23,482 nt of DNA from JBBQWR01 sp038210495 (GCA_038210495.1 JBBQWR010000062.1:1-23482), one strand, 5' to 3'. Counted from the stretch's first letter, positions 1 through 7,381 are shown. Translations and numbers: made by a program. Notes: generated by a model not told the origin, from the sequence alone.

Positions 1-834
1 GGCCAAGCCGAACAGGTAATCCACGGCGTTCGCCTCGCACCAAGCCATCATCGTCTCGCGGCAAAAGCCGCTGTCTCCGCGGATGACGATCCGCACCTTG
101 GGCCACGCCGCGCGAATCTGCGCCACGATCCGCTGCACCTGCCCGACCGCGCCGGCCGCCCCGTCGATGTTCGACGGCCGCAGCTTGGGGCACAGGAGAT
201 GCTCGCCGCAGAAGATGTACAACGGCAGATAGCAATATTCGTCGTAATAGCCGTGGAAGAACCGGCCCGCCTGATGACCGTGGATCGGATCGTTGGTCGC
301 ATCCAAGTCGAGAATGATCTCTTCGAGCGGCTGGGGATGCAATTGCAGAAACGCTTCGACAAACCACGACTCGAGGTCGCGGTGCCGGGCCGTGATCTTC
401 TTGTAGCGGCTGGCCGCCGTCGCATGCCGCGGCGTCAACTCCAAGCGATTGAGCGTGCTCTTGCCGGCCAGCGGCTTGCCGCGATCGCGGGGATTCGTTC
501 GCTCCCGCCCCTCCACATCTCGCTTGCCCACCAGCACGGCCAGCAGCGGATCGGTTCGCAACTGATCGTGATCGTTAAGGTCTTCGTAACCGAGAGCCAA
601 GCCGAAAATCCGCTGTTTGAGCAGGTGCTCGACCGAGTGCTCGATCAACTCGGGATCGCGAAAATCGTCGAAGCACTTGGCCAACCGAGCCAACAGCCCC
701 GTCTTGGCCTCGACCTCCCGCAACAGCAGGCCTCCGGCGTCGGACGTGATCGTCCCGCCATCGAACCGGGCCGTCACCTGGCGACCGCCAAGGGGCTGGA
801 AATCAAACGACGATTGTTTACACTCTGTACTCAT
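1..834 (-). CDS. IS1380-family DDE transposase, N-terminal 278 residues
   Basis: This is an open minus-strand frame starting at ATG 834 with a GGAGG ribosome-binding site at 842-846. It has no stop before the left edge, so the C-terminus is missing. The protein starts MSTECKQSSFDFQPLGGRQV and continues with the conserved FDGGTITSDAGGLLLREVE stretch. Next come a RIFGLALGYEDLNDHDQLR region, the first catalytic Asp context LDLDATNDPIHGHQAG, and a later RGDSGFCRE motif with the second Asp. This order is typical of IS1380 transposases, which cut and paste DNA using a DDE active site. The frame seen is undamaged. I infer an intact transposase, but the third acidic residue lies beyond the window. 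Confidence 0.85.
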   Translation of the reverse strand, partial: MSTECKQSSFDFQPLGGRQVTARFDGGTITSDAGGLLLREVEAKTGLLARLAKCFDDFRDPELIEHSVEHLLKQRIFGLALGYEDLNDHDQLRTDPLLAVLVGKRDVEGRERTNPRDRGKPLAGKSTLNRLELTPRHATAASRYKKITARHRDLESWFVEAFLQLHPQPLEEIILDLDATNDPIHGHQAGRFFHGYYDEYCYLPLYIFCGEHLLCPKLRPSNIDGAAGAVGQVQRIVAQIRAAWPKVRIVIRGDSGFCRETMMAWCEANAVDYLFGLA

Positions 835-936
835 AGGGCTGCCTCCGTGCCGTGGATCAAGTTGTGTTTAGCGACAACAACTTATGCCATAGCGGGCAGC
901 CTTTTTCCATAGGGGCAGTGAGAAATGCGGGCTAGG
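1..936 (-). mobile_element. IS1380-family insertion sequence, partial at left edge
   Basis: The element carries the transposase described separately and runs out of the window on the left. Its transposase-start-side end is placed at 936, because on the minus strand the sequence there begins CCTAGCCCGCATTTCTCAC. IS1380 elements such as ISEcp1 also begin with CCTA. The other terminus and any target duplication are outside the window, so the boundary cannot be verified by matching inverted repeats. Between the transposase start and this end lie about 100 noncoding bases, a normal spacing for an IS upstream end. Confidence 0.6.
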
Positions 937-1119
937 CCCACCCATGCTAGACCGCCACGTTGGGGGACGCAAGAAGTTGGCGCGGGTGCGCCGATGTTTT
1001 GCGCAAATAAGCGGATGCGGCGCGAGGGAGAGGCTCGCAGGCTGGAGGGTTTTTGCACAGCGAGCGGCAGGTACACAGGCTAAAGCTCCTACCAGAGGCT
1101 TTGGCCGCGCGGATTGGAG

Positions 1120-1680
1120 TCAGATTCGCTTGTCGAGAATGATCTGCCATTCTCTCTCTAGGCCCAACTTCGCGGCCCACTCGGCGATGTACGCGCGGTC
1201 GACTTCGGCGCCGCTAATTAGCAAGATTCCAGCGATGTCGCGGAGATGCTTTTCGGATTCGCCTTCTTGATAATACCAGAGCTTGCCGAGGATCACGTCT
1301 TCCGGCGCGGCGGTGAAGCCGAATAGACCAGGCACAACTTGCTCGCGACGACGGCGAGCGACTTGGCTACGGCCCCAATCGTCACGCCGGGCGACCATGA
1401 AATCGATTTTGTTGCCCGATGTCGGATGAAGCACGTTGAATTGTCGAGCCAACGCGACCGCGTCGCGGGCCGCTTTTTCGCTGACGTAATAGTCGGGCGG
1501 CGGAAACGCGGCGCAGAGCGCGGCGACTTGGCCCGCTTTCAAATCGACGACGATGTCGATGTCCAGGGTCAAGCGCGGCTCGCCATACACCCCGCTGGCC
1601 AGCGAACCGACCAGCAAATAGACCACGCCTTGCGTCTCCAGAACGTCAATCGCGCGGCGGAGCACGTCGTCCTGTTCCAT
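1120..1680 (-). CDS. Nucleotidyltransferase-fold protein, likely toxin of a TA-like pair
   Basis: This 186-residue protein has a Pol-beta-type minimal nucleotidyltransferase signature. LLVGSLASGVYGEPRLTLD (about 22-40) runs into D40-I-D42, and a third acidic residue is D93 in NKIDFMV. The C-terminal part has EDVILGKLWYYQEGESEKHL followed by RDIAGIL, as in AbiEii-like and related families. Such proteins transfer nucleotides to RNA or protein targets, and many act as toxins. The start ATG at 1680 lies 35 bases inside the upstream 85-residue ORF, in another frame, so the two are probably translationally coupled. The small partner and the fold suggest a toxin-antitoxin module. The real activity is unknown, and an enzyme unrelated to TA function is possible. 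Confidence 0.75.
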   Translation of the reverse strand: MEQDDVLRRAIDVLETQGVVYLLVGSLASGVYGEPRLTLDIDIVVDLKAGQVAALCAAFPPPDYYVSEKAARDAVALARQFNVLHPTSGNKIDFMVARRDDWGRSQVARRRREQVVPGLFGFTAAPEDVILGKLWYYQEGESEKHLRDIAGILLISGAEVDRAYIAEWAAKLGLEREWQIILDKRI

Positions 1681-1903
1681 AGTCCATGCTCATTCTGCGG
1701 GCGATCTCCCGCATGATTGTTTCGCGGTCCCAATCGGGATGACGGGACACAAGATGCCCTTCCAATCGTAATCGCATCGTGCGATTGGCGTCGAACACCA
1801 TCGCCAATCGCTCGGCCGGCGTTTTCCGCCGGAGGATTTCGACCATGGCCGGGTCGAGTAGTTCGACGACGGGGGGACGTTTTTTGTGTTGCGAATTGGA
1901 CAT
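1646..1903 (-). CDS. Small helical protein, possible antitoxin (Rv0078B-related type)
   Basis: The 85-residue product starts MSNSQHKKRPPVVELLDPAM. It has a predicted helical core with TPAERLAMVFDANRTMRLRL, a conserved-looking SRHPDWDRETIMREIARRMS segment, and a basic tail. A longer reading of the same frame up to 2035 adds a low-quality stretch, so I chose ATG 1903. From memory, this TPAxRLAMxF...HPDW pattern fits small proteins annotated as Rv0078B-related antitoxins that precede nucleotidyltransferase-like toxins. I am not certain of the family name. Its 3' end overlaps the start of the nucleotidyltransferase gene by 35 bases, the usual order of antitoxin before toxin. The role is inferred from context, and no DNA-binding motif is obvious. 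Confidence 0.6.
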   Translation of the reverse strand: MSNSQHKKRPPVVELLDPAMVEILRRKTPAERLAMVFDANRTMRLRLEGHLVSRHPDWDRETIMREIARRMSMDYGTGRRAPPRD

Positions 1904-2000
1904 TTCGATGACTTGCTTTGAGCCGATTCGGACAATGCTTGGACGCCCGCGTCGTTGTCGCCTATTCTCGAAATCAAAACCACGCTCCGGCGAGGTAGAA

Positions 2001-2051
2001 GGGGTCAGTCCCATTTTGCTCACCGGGCATCGCAAAATTGGGACAGACCCC
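2001..2051. repeat. GGGGTCAGTCCC-type palindrome
   Basis: An imperfect inverted repeat with arms GGGGTCAGTCCCATTTTGC (2001-2019) and GCAAAATTGGGACAGACCCC (2032-2051), separated by 12 bases. The arms pair except for one A/T difference and one extra base. Such GGGGTC(A/T)GTCCC units are widespread intergenic repeats in several bacteria, often near RAYT transposases. Here it lies between the two nucleotidyltransferase modules, and the long stem could slow or stop transcription. Confidence 0.7.
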
Positions 2052-2076
2052 GGCCCGTTGAGTTACGACTTCTAAG

Positions 2077-2637
2077 TCAACTCGCGGCGTCGCATAATTC
2101 GCGGAATTTGTCGCGAACGGCGGTGTTCAACCATGTCGCGTTTTGCTTGTTGAGTTTTCGCAGCTTGATGAGCTGCTGGACGTCGGCCGAATCCTTCGCG
2201 CGGCCTCGGCCGATCAGGTCGGCGGCGAGCTTGAGCTCGATGAGCGTGTGCATGGTGATGTATTTAACTCCGCCGCTTTGGACCGAAACCGAGTCGGGGT
2301 CCGGGAGTTGGATCGGGCCGGGATCGCCGCTACCTGGATACTCGCCGAAGACGAGAAATTTGATCCTGACCTGGGTTTGGTCGTCGCGAAGATCCTTGCT
2401 GCGGTCCAGCGCGCGGCCGTAGCCGCTTCCGTCGAGCTTGCGGTGAATCTGGTCGAGCCCGTCTCGCGTGACGAGGATATCGATGTCCTCGGTCGGCCGG
2501 CGATAGCCGTGGTGAGCCAGTGCCATGGCGCCGGTGACGGCATAGGGGATGTCGAGCTCGGCGAGGCGCGTGGCGATTCGGCGCAGAGAGTCCTGTATGG
2601 CCGTTTCGTTTTCGAAAAGTGGATTGGCGTCGTTCAT
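2077..2637 (-). CDS. Nucleotidyltransferase-family protein (AbiEii-like)
   Basis: The 186-residue protein starts MNDANPLFENETAIQDSLRR. It has the fold signature YAVTGAMALAHHGYRRPTE followed by D51-I-D53-ILV. A central RIKFLVFGEYPGSG block precedes PIQLPDPDSV, then ITMHTLIELKLAADL and a late ADVQQLIKLRKLN segment. This domain order fits a common family of uncharacterised nucleotidyltransferase-like proteins. At the site where I expect a third acidic residue (VRV-E/D-F), this copy has Lys93, so catalysis may be altered. ATG 2637 is chosen, but a TTG two codons upstream (2643) overlaps the TGA of the preceding small ORF in a TTGA arrangement and is also plausible. A defence or TA role is inference only. 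Confidence 0.7.
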   Translation of the reverse strand: MNDANPLFENETAIQDSLRRIATRLAELDIPYAVTGAMALAHHGYRRPTEDIDILVTRDGLDQIHRKLDGSGYGRALDRSKDLRDDQTQVRIKFLVFGEYPGSGDPGPIQLPDPDSVSVQSGGVKYITMHTLIELKLAADLIGRGRAKDSADVQQLIKLRKLNKQNATWLNTAVRDKFRELCDAAS

Positions 2638-2639
2638 GG

Positions 2640-2753
2640 TCAACCTGGGAGTTCGCCCGGAAGATCGTCAGCGGGGTCCATGAACTCCCTTTCGTCTTTT
2701 ATGCCGTACTTCTTGGCGACCTCCGGATCGGTCGTTACTAAAGTGGCTTCCAA
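2640..2753 (-). CDS. Possible 37-residue small ORF coupled to the nucleotidyltransferase gene
   Basis: A short frame opens directly after a TAA and reads, from TTG 2753, (M)EATLVTTDPEVAKKYGIKD and then EREFMDPADDLPGELPG, ending TGA at 2640-2642. The composition is protein-like (acidic, with an amphipathic middle). The stop overlaps the TTG/ATG start zone of the next gene, as in translationally coupled pairs. There is no clear ribosome-binding site for the TTG. It could equally be the 3' remnant of a longer lost gene, or a 13-residue peptide from the internal ATG after AAAGGGAG. I do not recognise the family. Confidence 0.35.
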   Translation of the reverse strand: MEATLVTTDPEVAKKYGIKDEREFMDPADDLPGELPG

Positions 2754-2774
2754 TTATACGATACGCTGACGTAG

Positions 2775-2880
2775 CACAGGCTTCCAGCCTGTGACTTCTC
2801 GGCGCGGAGTTCGCAAATACGAGGACAACATGGGCTGGAAGCCCCTGCCACGGGCAACACAGGCTGGAAGCGTGTGCCAC
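2775..2880. repeat. Cluster of CACAGGCTTCCAGCCTGTG palindromes
   Basis: There are three related units. 2775-2793 is CACAGGCTTCCAGCCTGTG, with a perfect 8-bp stem. 2832-2850 is GGGCTGGAAGCCCCTGCCA, with a 5-bp perfect stem. 2858-2876 is CACAGGCTGGAAGCGTGTG, a near-palindrome. Repeats of this form are abundant between genes in planctomycetes. They sit directly behind the gyrB stop codon at 2885 and may act as a 3' stabilising or terminating structure, which is inference. A diverged relative, ACACAGGCTAAAGCTCCTACC, is visible near 1073-1093. Confidence 0.75.
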
Positions 2881-2884
2881 GGCG

Positions 2885-5572
2885 TCACACGTCCAGGTTG
2901 CGGACTTCCAGGGCGTGTTTTTCGATGAACTCGCGGCGGGGCTCGACTTTGTCTCCCATCAGGATGCGGAACAATTCGTCGGCGACGCTCGCGTCTTCCA
3001 TCGTCACTTGCAGGAGCGTGCGGTTGGCTGGGTCGAGCGTCGTGTCGCGAAGCTCTTCGGCGTTCATTTCGCCCAGGCCTTTGAACCGGGTGATGGTCAG
3101 TCCCTTTTCGCCGGCCGAGCGCACGGCCGCCAGCAGGCCGCGAAGGTCGGCCAAGCCGATGACATTATCGCCGCGGCGGAGCTTGTAGCGCGGCTCTTCC
3201 GTGTCGTTCCGCTCCTGAGGGATCAGCGCCTGAACGTCGAAGTTCATCTTCGCCAAGTCCGTCAACAGCGTGTTGATCGTACGGACCTCGTGCAAGTCGA
3301 CGACGTGGATCGCGGGGGCGCCTGCGGCGCCGGGTGGCGAGTGGTGAGTGGCGGGTGGCGAGTTGGGGCCAGAGGACACCGCTGCGCCGGTTTCGGCCGG
3401 TGGGTTGAGTGGGGTGGGATTAACGGAGTTGAGTGAGGCGTCTGCGGTCGTTGCGGCCGCTGATCCCCCCGCGCCCTCGCCCATTTCGATTTCGGGATCC
3501 GGGGCGACGGTGAGCTCGCCGCCGGTGGCCGTTTCTTGGCTGGCGACGAATTCGTTGAGCTTTTCGCGGGTGGTGAACCAGTGCTCGTCGCTACCGAGGA
3601 AGACGTGGTAGATCGGCAGTTTGAGCGTGGCCGGGTCTTGCCGCTGGGAGTGCTCGCGGAGACCGATGCCGCGGCGCTCTAGCGCGACCAGCGCGTCTTC
3701 CAGCGCGGCGAGCGTGCGGGCGAGCCGCTCCATCTCGGCGCCCTGGATCAACCGGCCGTCGTTCGGGTCGAACACGCCTTCACCCAAGCCTTGCTCGAGG
3801 AGCTGCGTCTTCATTTCTTCTTCGGTCTGGACGTAGTAGGTGTTCTTCTTGCTCTTCACGCGAAACAGCGGCGGCTGGGCGACATAGACGTGCCCGGCGG
3901 CGACGAGCTGAAACATTTGCCGGTAGAAGAACGTCAGCAGCAGCGTGCGAATGTGCGAGCCGTCGACGTCGGCGTCGGTCATGATCACGATCTTGTTGTA
4001 GCGTCGCTTGCTGAGATCGGCATCCTCGCCGATTCCGCTGCCGATCGCCGAGATCATGCTGCGGACTTCCTCGTTGGCGAGCACCTTGTCTTCGCGCGAC
4101 TTGTAGGCATTGATGATCTTGCCCCGGAGCGGCAGGATAGCTTGAAACTCGCGGAGCCGGCCTCCTTCGGCGCTGCCGCCGGCCGAATCGCCCTCGACGA
4201 GATACAGTTCGCAGCGGGCCACGTCGCGGCTGGTGCAGTCGCGGAGCTTGCCCGGCAGTCCGCCGCCGGAGAGGGCGCCCTTGCGTTCGCGGAGCAGGGC
4301 CTTCGCCTTGCGGGCCGCCTCGCGGGCTTCGGCCGCGAGCAGGGCCTTTTGAACGATCGCCTTGCCGGTTCGCGGCGTCTGCTCGAGATAGTTGCCCAGG
4401 AACTCGCCGACGACCGAGTTGACGATTCCCTCGACCTCGCCGTTGTTGAGCTTGCCCTTGGTCTGAGCCTGAAATTTCGGTTCCGGCACGCGGACCGACA
4501 CGATGGCCGTCATGCCTTCGCGAAAATCTTCGCCCGAGGGGGCAATGTCCTTGAACAGGTTGTGCGCCTTGCCATAGGCGCCGAGCGTGCGGGTGAGCGC
4601 CGAACGGAAGCCGGAGAGATGCGTGCCGCCGTCGACCGTGTTGATGTTGTTGACGAACGAGTGCTCGTTGGAGGTGAATTCGCTCGTGTACTGCAGGGCG
4701 ATTTCGACGTTCACCCCTTCGAGCTCGCGGGAAAAGTGGATAATGTCGGAGTGAATCGGCTCGCTGGCCCGGTTAAGCCACTCAATGAATTGCAGCAGGC
4801 CGCGGTCGTATTTGAACGATTCGCCCTCACCGGAACGTTCGTCCTTGAAGACGATCTTTACGCCGCTGTTGAGGAACGCGAGTTCTTGGAGGCGGCGGTG
4901 CAACAAGTTGTAGTCGAACTTGATCGCGCCGAAGATTTGCGGGTCAGGCCGGAAAGAGGTCTTCGTGCCGGTGCGATCGGTTTTGCCGACGCGGCGGACG
5001 GGCCCGGTCGGGACGCCCCGTTCGTATTCCTGTTGATAGACGTGCCCGCCGCGGCGGACCTCGACCTCGCACCATTCGCTCAGAAAGTTGACGGCCTTGA
5101 CGCCGATGCCGTGCAACCCGCCGGATGTCTTATAGGCCCGTTTGTCGAATTTGCCGCCGAATTTCAGCTTCGTCATGACCCCTTCGAGCGTCGAAATGCC
5201 CAGGTCCGGATGCACCTCGACCGGAATCCCCCGGCCATCGTCGATCACGGTCACGGAGCCATCGACGTTGATGTTGACCGACACTTCGTGAGCGTGGCCG
5301 GCCATCGCTTCGTCGATCGAGTTGTCGACCGCTTCATAGACCAGGTGATGCAAACCGGCCGACTCGGTGTTGCCGATGTACATGCCCGATCGCTCGCGGA
5401 CGTGCTCCAGATCGCTCAGATACTTCATCTGATCGACGCCGTACTCGCCTTCGACTTTGGTCGGAGCGGCAGAGGGCGTGGATTGCCCGTGAGAGATATC
5501 CGGAGACTCGGACGCGGCAGACGCAGTGGCGGGGGTAGGATCGCTAGCGGCGGGAGAGGACGAATCTGCCAT
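2885..5572 (-). CDS. gyrB: DNA gyrase subunit B (GyrB)
   Basis: ATPase subunit of gyrase, which introduces negative supercoils together with GyrA. From ATG 5572 it is 895 residues. The GHKL ATPase part has YEAVDNSIDEA with catalytic Glu80, DDGRGIP (111-117) and SGGLHGIGVKAVN. The QTK loop is at 370-372. TOPRIM carries EGDSAGG (460-466) and DADVDGSHIR (533-542), and the C-terminal RFKGLGEMNAEEL starts near 829. A Ser/Pro/Ala/Gly-rich insert at about 698-754 is unusual and contains a 7-bp DNA repeat. An in-frame extension to 5620 would begin inside an intergenic inverted repeat and adds non-conserved residues, so I reject it. Residues 1-45 are a disordered Ser/Ala/Thr-rich tail. It is the last gene of the dnaA-dnaN-dciA-gyrB block. 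Confidence 0.97.
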   Translation of the reverse strand: MADSSSPAASDPTPATASAASESPDISHGQSTPSAAPTKVEGEYGVDQMKYLSDLEHVRERSGMYIGNTESAGLHHLVYEAVDNSIDEAMAGHAHEVSVNINVDGSVTVIDDGRGIPVEVHPDLGISTLEGVMTKLKFGGKFDKRAYKTSGGLHGIGVKAVNFLSEWCEVEVRRGGHVYQQEYERGVPTGPVRRVGKTDRTGTKTSFRPDPQIFGAIKFDYNLLHRRLQELAFLNSGVKIVFKDERSGEGESFKYDRGLLQFIEWLNRASEPIHSDIIHFSRELEGVNVEIALQYTSEFTSNEHSFVNNINTVDGGTHLSGFRSALTRTLGAYGKAHNLFKDIAPSGEDFREGMTAIVSVRVPEPKFQAQTKGKLNNGEVEGIVNSVVGEFLGNYLEQTPRTGKAIVQKALLAAEAREAARKAKALLRERKGALSGGGLPGKLRDCTSRDVARCELYLVEGDSAGGSAEGGRLREFQAILPLRGKIINAYKSREDKVLANEEVRSMISAIGSGIGEDADLSKRRYNKIVIMTDADVDGSHIRTLLLTFFYRQMFQLVAAGHVYVAQPPLFRVKSKKNTYYVQTEEEMKTQLLEQGLGEGVFDPNDGRLIQGAEMERLARTLAALEDALVALERRGIGLREHSQRQDPATLKLPIYHVFLGSDEHWFTTREKLNEFVASQETATGGELTVAPDPEIEMGEGAGGSAAATTADASLNSVNPTPLNPPAETGAAVSSGPNSPPATHHSPPGAAGAPAIHVVDLHEVRTINTLLTDLAKMNFDVQALIPQERNDTEEPRYKLRRGDNVIGLADLRGLLAAVRSAGEKGLTITRFKGLGEMNAEELRDTTLDPANRTLLQVTMEDASVADELFRILMGDKVEPRREFIEKHALEVRNLDV
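3334..3361. repeat. Tandem 7-bp repeat inside gyrB
   Basis: Four adjacent heptamers read GTGGCGA, GTGGTGA, GTGGCGG, GTGGCGA on the plus strand. On the coding strand they encode part of the Pro/Ser/His linker (residues about 738-747). The same kind of sequence occurs as intergenic repeats in planctomycetes, so an intergenic repeat may have entered the gene and been kept in frame. Confidence 0.8.
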
Positions 5573-5610
5573 TATGGGAGGGCTCTGGGGGGAAGGAATG
5601 ACGAATGACG

Positions 5611-5826
5611 AAATACCCAATGTCTAATGAATGACGAATGCTCAAATGTCGAATGACGAAGGTTTGAAGTTGCGTCTTTCGTCGCGCCGAGTGCCTTGGT
5701 GGACACTGTGGCGATCTCCGGAATGACGCTGCGAAAGACTGGACGGCTCGCGATGCCAAAACACCCGACACGAGACCTTCGTTATTCGAACTTCGTCATT
5801 CGTCATTGATTAGACGTTGGGTATTT
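5611..5826. repeat. Long inverted repeat between gyrB and dciA
   Basis: Arm 5611-5640 begins AAATACCCAATGTCTAATGA. The reverse complement of 5797-5826 begins AAATACCCAACGTCTAATCA. The two 30-base arms match at 28 positions, with weaker pairing continuing inward to about 5666 and 5770. The arms are built from the word ATGACGAATGACGAA, a common planctomycete intergenic repeat. The roughly 155-base core between the 30-base arms shows no convincing gene. The whole fills the spacer between gyrB and dciA and could be a small non-autonomous mobile element. Confidence 0.75.
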
Positions 5827-5850
5827 AGACATTAGTCTTCGCCCGCAATT

Positions 5851-6153
5851 CTATTCGATCACGCCGACGCGGAAGCGAAGATTTTTGATATTTTCGTCGG
5901 GCAGCGATTGATTCAGTTTCTCCAAGAGGACCGATTTCTGAAAGGTCAACTCTTGCATGAGGGCCGAATTGCCGACGATCACTTCGAGCACGCCGCGGCG
6001 GACGGCGCCAGCACGCGTGAAGCGGCCAAACGCATCCCCCACGGCGGCTTGCCAGGCCGCTCCGCATTCGCTGGCCGAATGCTCGCGGGCATAGCCCCGC
6101 CGCGCCATGAGTTGAGCGACGATATCACCGATTGCTTTGGGTCTTCCGGGCAT
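5851..6153 (-). CDS. dciA: DciA-like DUF721 protein (predicted DnaB helicase loader)
   Basis: This 100-residue protein has the DUF721 pattern. An N-terminal helix (GDIVAQLMARRGYA) is followed by AAWQAAVGDAFGRFTRA, the strand pair GVLEVIVGNSALMQEL, then KSVLLEKLNQSLPDENIKNL and a final RFRVGVIE. DciA proteins bind the replicative helicase DnaB and help load it at the origin in bacteria lacking DnaC or DnaI. It is compact, consisting almost only of the KH-like domain. ATG 6153 is preferred to the TTG one codon upstream. It lies between dnaN and gyrB, where recF often lies in other bacteria, which supports a replication role. The helicase-loading function is inferred from family and position. 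Confidence 0.85.
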   Translation of the reverse strand: MPGRPKAIGDIVAQLMARRGYAREHSASECGAAWQAAVGDAFGRFTRAGAVRRGVLEVIVGNSALMQELTFQKSVLLEKLNQSLPDENIKNLRFRVGVIE

Positions 6154-6183
6154 CAATCGCCAAAAGAAAAGGAAAAACGATGT

Positions 6184-6249
6184 TAGCCGCGTTCGCTCGC
6201 GACGCTCGCAATGGCGAAATACAACACGCGTCGCAAGCGAACGCGGCTA
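6184..6249. repeat. Palindromic repeat, TAGCCGCGTTCGCT family, copy 1
   Basis: Arm 6184-6204 (TAGCCGCGTTCGCTCGCGAC plus G) pairs with 6229-6249 at 20 of 21 positions, with a 24-base loop. The same arms recur at 19010-19110 and as a half copy at 11489-11509. It fills most of the 109-base spacer between dnaN and dciA. It may form a strong hairpin in the operon transcript, but no T-run follows it on the minus strand, so it is not a classic terminator. Confidence 0.85.
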
Positions 6250-6262
6250 GGGGAAACAATCG

Positions 6263-7381
6263 CTACCGGTCGCGGGCTAGCGGCATGATGACGTAGCCGT
6301 AGCCGTCGTCGGTGTGGCAGACGGCGGCGCTGGCGGCGTCTTTGAGTTCGAGCGTGAAGTTTTGATCGGGATTGAGCACCTTGAGAAAGTCGCTCAAGTA
6401 TCGCGGATCGAGCGTGATGGTGACGTCGGGCCCTTGATAGCTTACCGGCAATTCGACGTGCGATTGGCCGACCTCGGCCGCGCGAGCCGTGAGCACCAGT
6501 CCGCCATTGCTGAAGGCAAAATCGACTCCGCGGCTCTCCTCGCTCGTGACGATCGCCGCTTGTCGCACGGCGGCATGGAATGGCCCGACCGGGAGCTCGA
6601 TCTTCTGGGCATCTTGCCGATTGGGAAACACGTCGCGCCACTTCGGAAATCGGCCTTCGACCAACCGAGAATAGATCGTCACCCGCGGGGTGCGAACGAG
6701 GATGTCGTTCGATCTGGCGGCGATTTGGACCTGCTCGTCGGAATCGGAGAACGCCCGCTCCATGAGTTGCATCGCCCGGGCGGGGACGATGGTCATCGAA
6801 TCGGCATTGGAATGACCGCCGACACTCGTGGCGGGGCCTTCCATTTTAGCCAGTCGCCGGCCATCGGTGCCGACGGCCGTGATTCGTTTATCGACCATCT
6901 CCAGCAGCACGCCCCCCAATGCGTAGCGGCTACTTTCGTTGTCGGTGGCGAACAGCGTGCGGCGAATCAATTCGCGGAACAGCCGGCCGGGGAGTTCGTG
7001 GTACTTGCCTTCGGTGAAAGCGGTGACGGCCGGAAATTCATCGGGGTTCTCGGCGGGCAGCTTGAACTCACTTCGCTCGCCCTTGACCACGGTGCCCTGA
7101 GCCGTGGTCTCCAGGACCAATCGCGCATCGCTGCCGCTTTCGCGCAAGATGGGTCCGATCCGGCCGATCGGGAGCAAGGCGGCGCCGGGCGTTTCCACTT
7201 CCATGCCGCCGACATCGATCCGAATGCTGATTTCCAAGTCGGTGGCCAACAACACCGTGGCTTCTTTGGTCGCCTCGAGCTTGATGTTTTGGAGAACCGG
7301 CTTGGGACTCCGCGCGGGCGCGACGGCCGAGGCGGTTTGAAATGCCGACAGGAGTTGTTCTCGATCGCAGGTGAGCTTCAT
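6263..7381 (-). CDS. dnaN: DNA polymerase III beta subunit (sliding clamp)
   Basis: The 372-residue protein has the usual clamp length. It starts MKLTCDREQLLSAFQTASAV and has VLQNIKLEATKEATVLLATDLEISI, typical of clamp domain 1. LFATDNESSRYALGGVLLEM begins domain 2, AVGTDGRRLAKMEG follows, and a C-terminal DGYGYVIMPLARDR resembles the conserved Y-x-I-M-P end. The clamp encircles DNA and tethers polymerase III and other partners through its hydrophobic pocket. It is followed by dciA after a spacer with a palindrome. It is separated from dnaA by about 335 bases, so it may have its own promoter. No Shine-Dalgarno sequence stands close to ATG 7381. Confidence 0.97.
   Translation of the reverse strand: MKLTCDREQLLSAFQTASAVAPARSPKPVLQNIKLEATKEATVLLATDLEISIRIDVGGMEVETPGAALLPIGRIGPILRESGSDARLVLETTAQGTVVKGERSEFKLPAENPDEFPAVTAFTEGKYHELPGRLFRELIRRTLFATDNESSRYALGGVLLEMVDKRITAVGTDGRRLAKMEGPATSVGGHSNADSMTIVPARAMQLMERAFSDSDEQVQIAARSNDILVRTPRVTIYSRLVEGRFPKWRDVFPNRQDAQKIELPVGPFHAAVRQAAIVTSEESRGVDFAFSNGGLVLTARAAEVGQSHVELPVSYQGPDVTITLDPRYLSDFLKVLNPDQNFTLELKDAASAAVCHTDDGYGYVIMPLARDR

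Noticed and set aside
2668..2880. 70-residue minus-strand frame behind gyrB
   Set aside because: It translates the CACAGGCTTCCAGCCTGTG repeats and shows no protein features.
3334..3361. CRISPR-like or phase-variable repeat in gyrB
   Set aside because: The units are adjacent 7-mers without spacers, so it is not a CRISPR. A phase switch is unlikely because a frameshift would destroy an essential protein.
3791..5608. 605-residue open frame on the plus strand opposite gyrB
   Set aside because: It is the antisense shadow of gyrB, caused by high GC content and codon bias. Its sequence is rich in Asp, Arg, Val and Ala without any domain pattern.
5573..5620. Longer start for gyrB at 5620
   Set aside because: It would place the start inside the intergenic inverted repeat and add 16 residues unlike other GyrB proteins.
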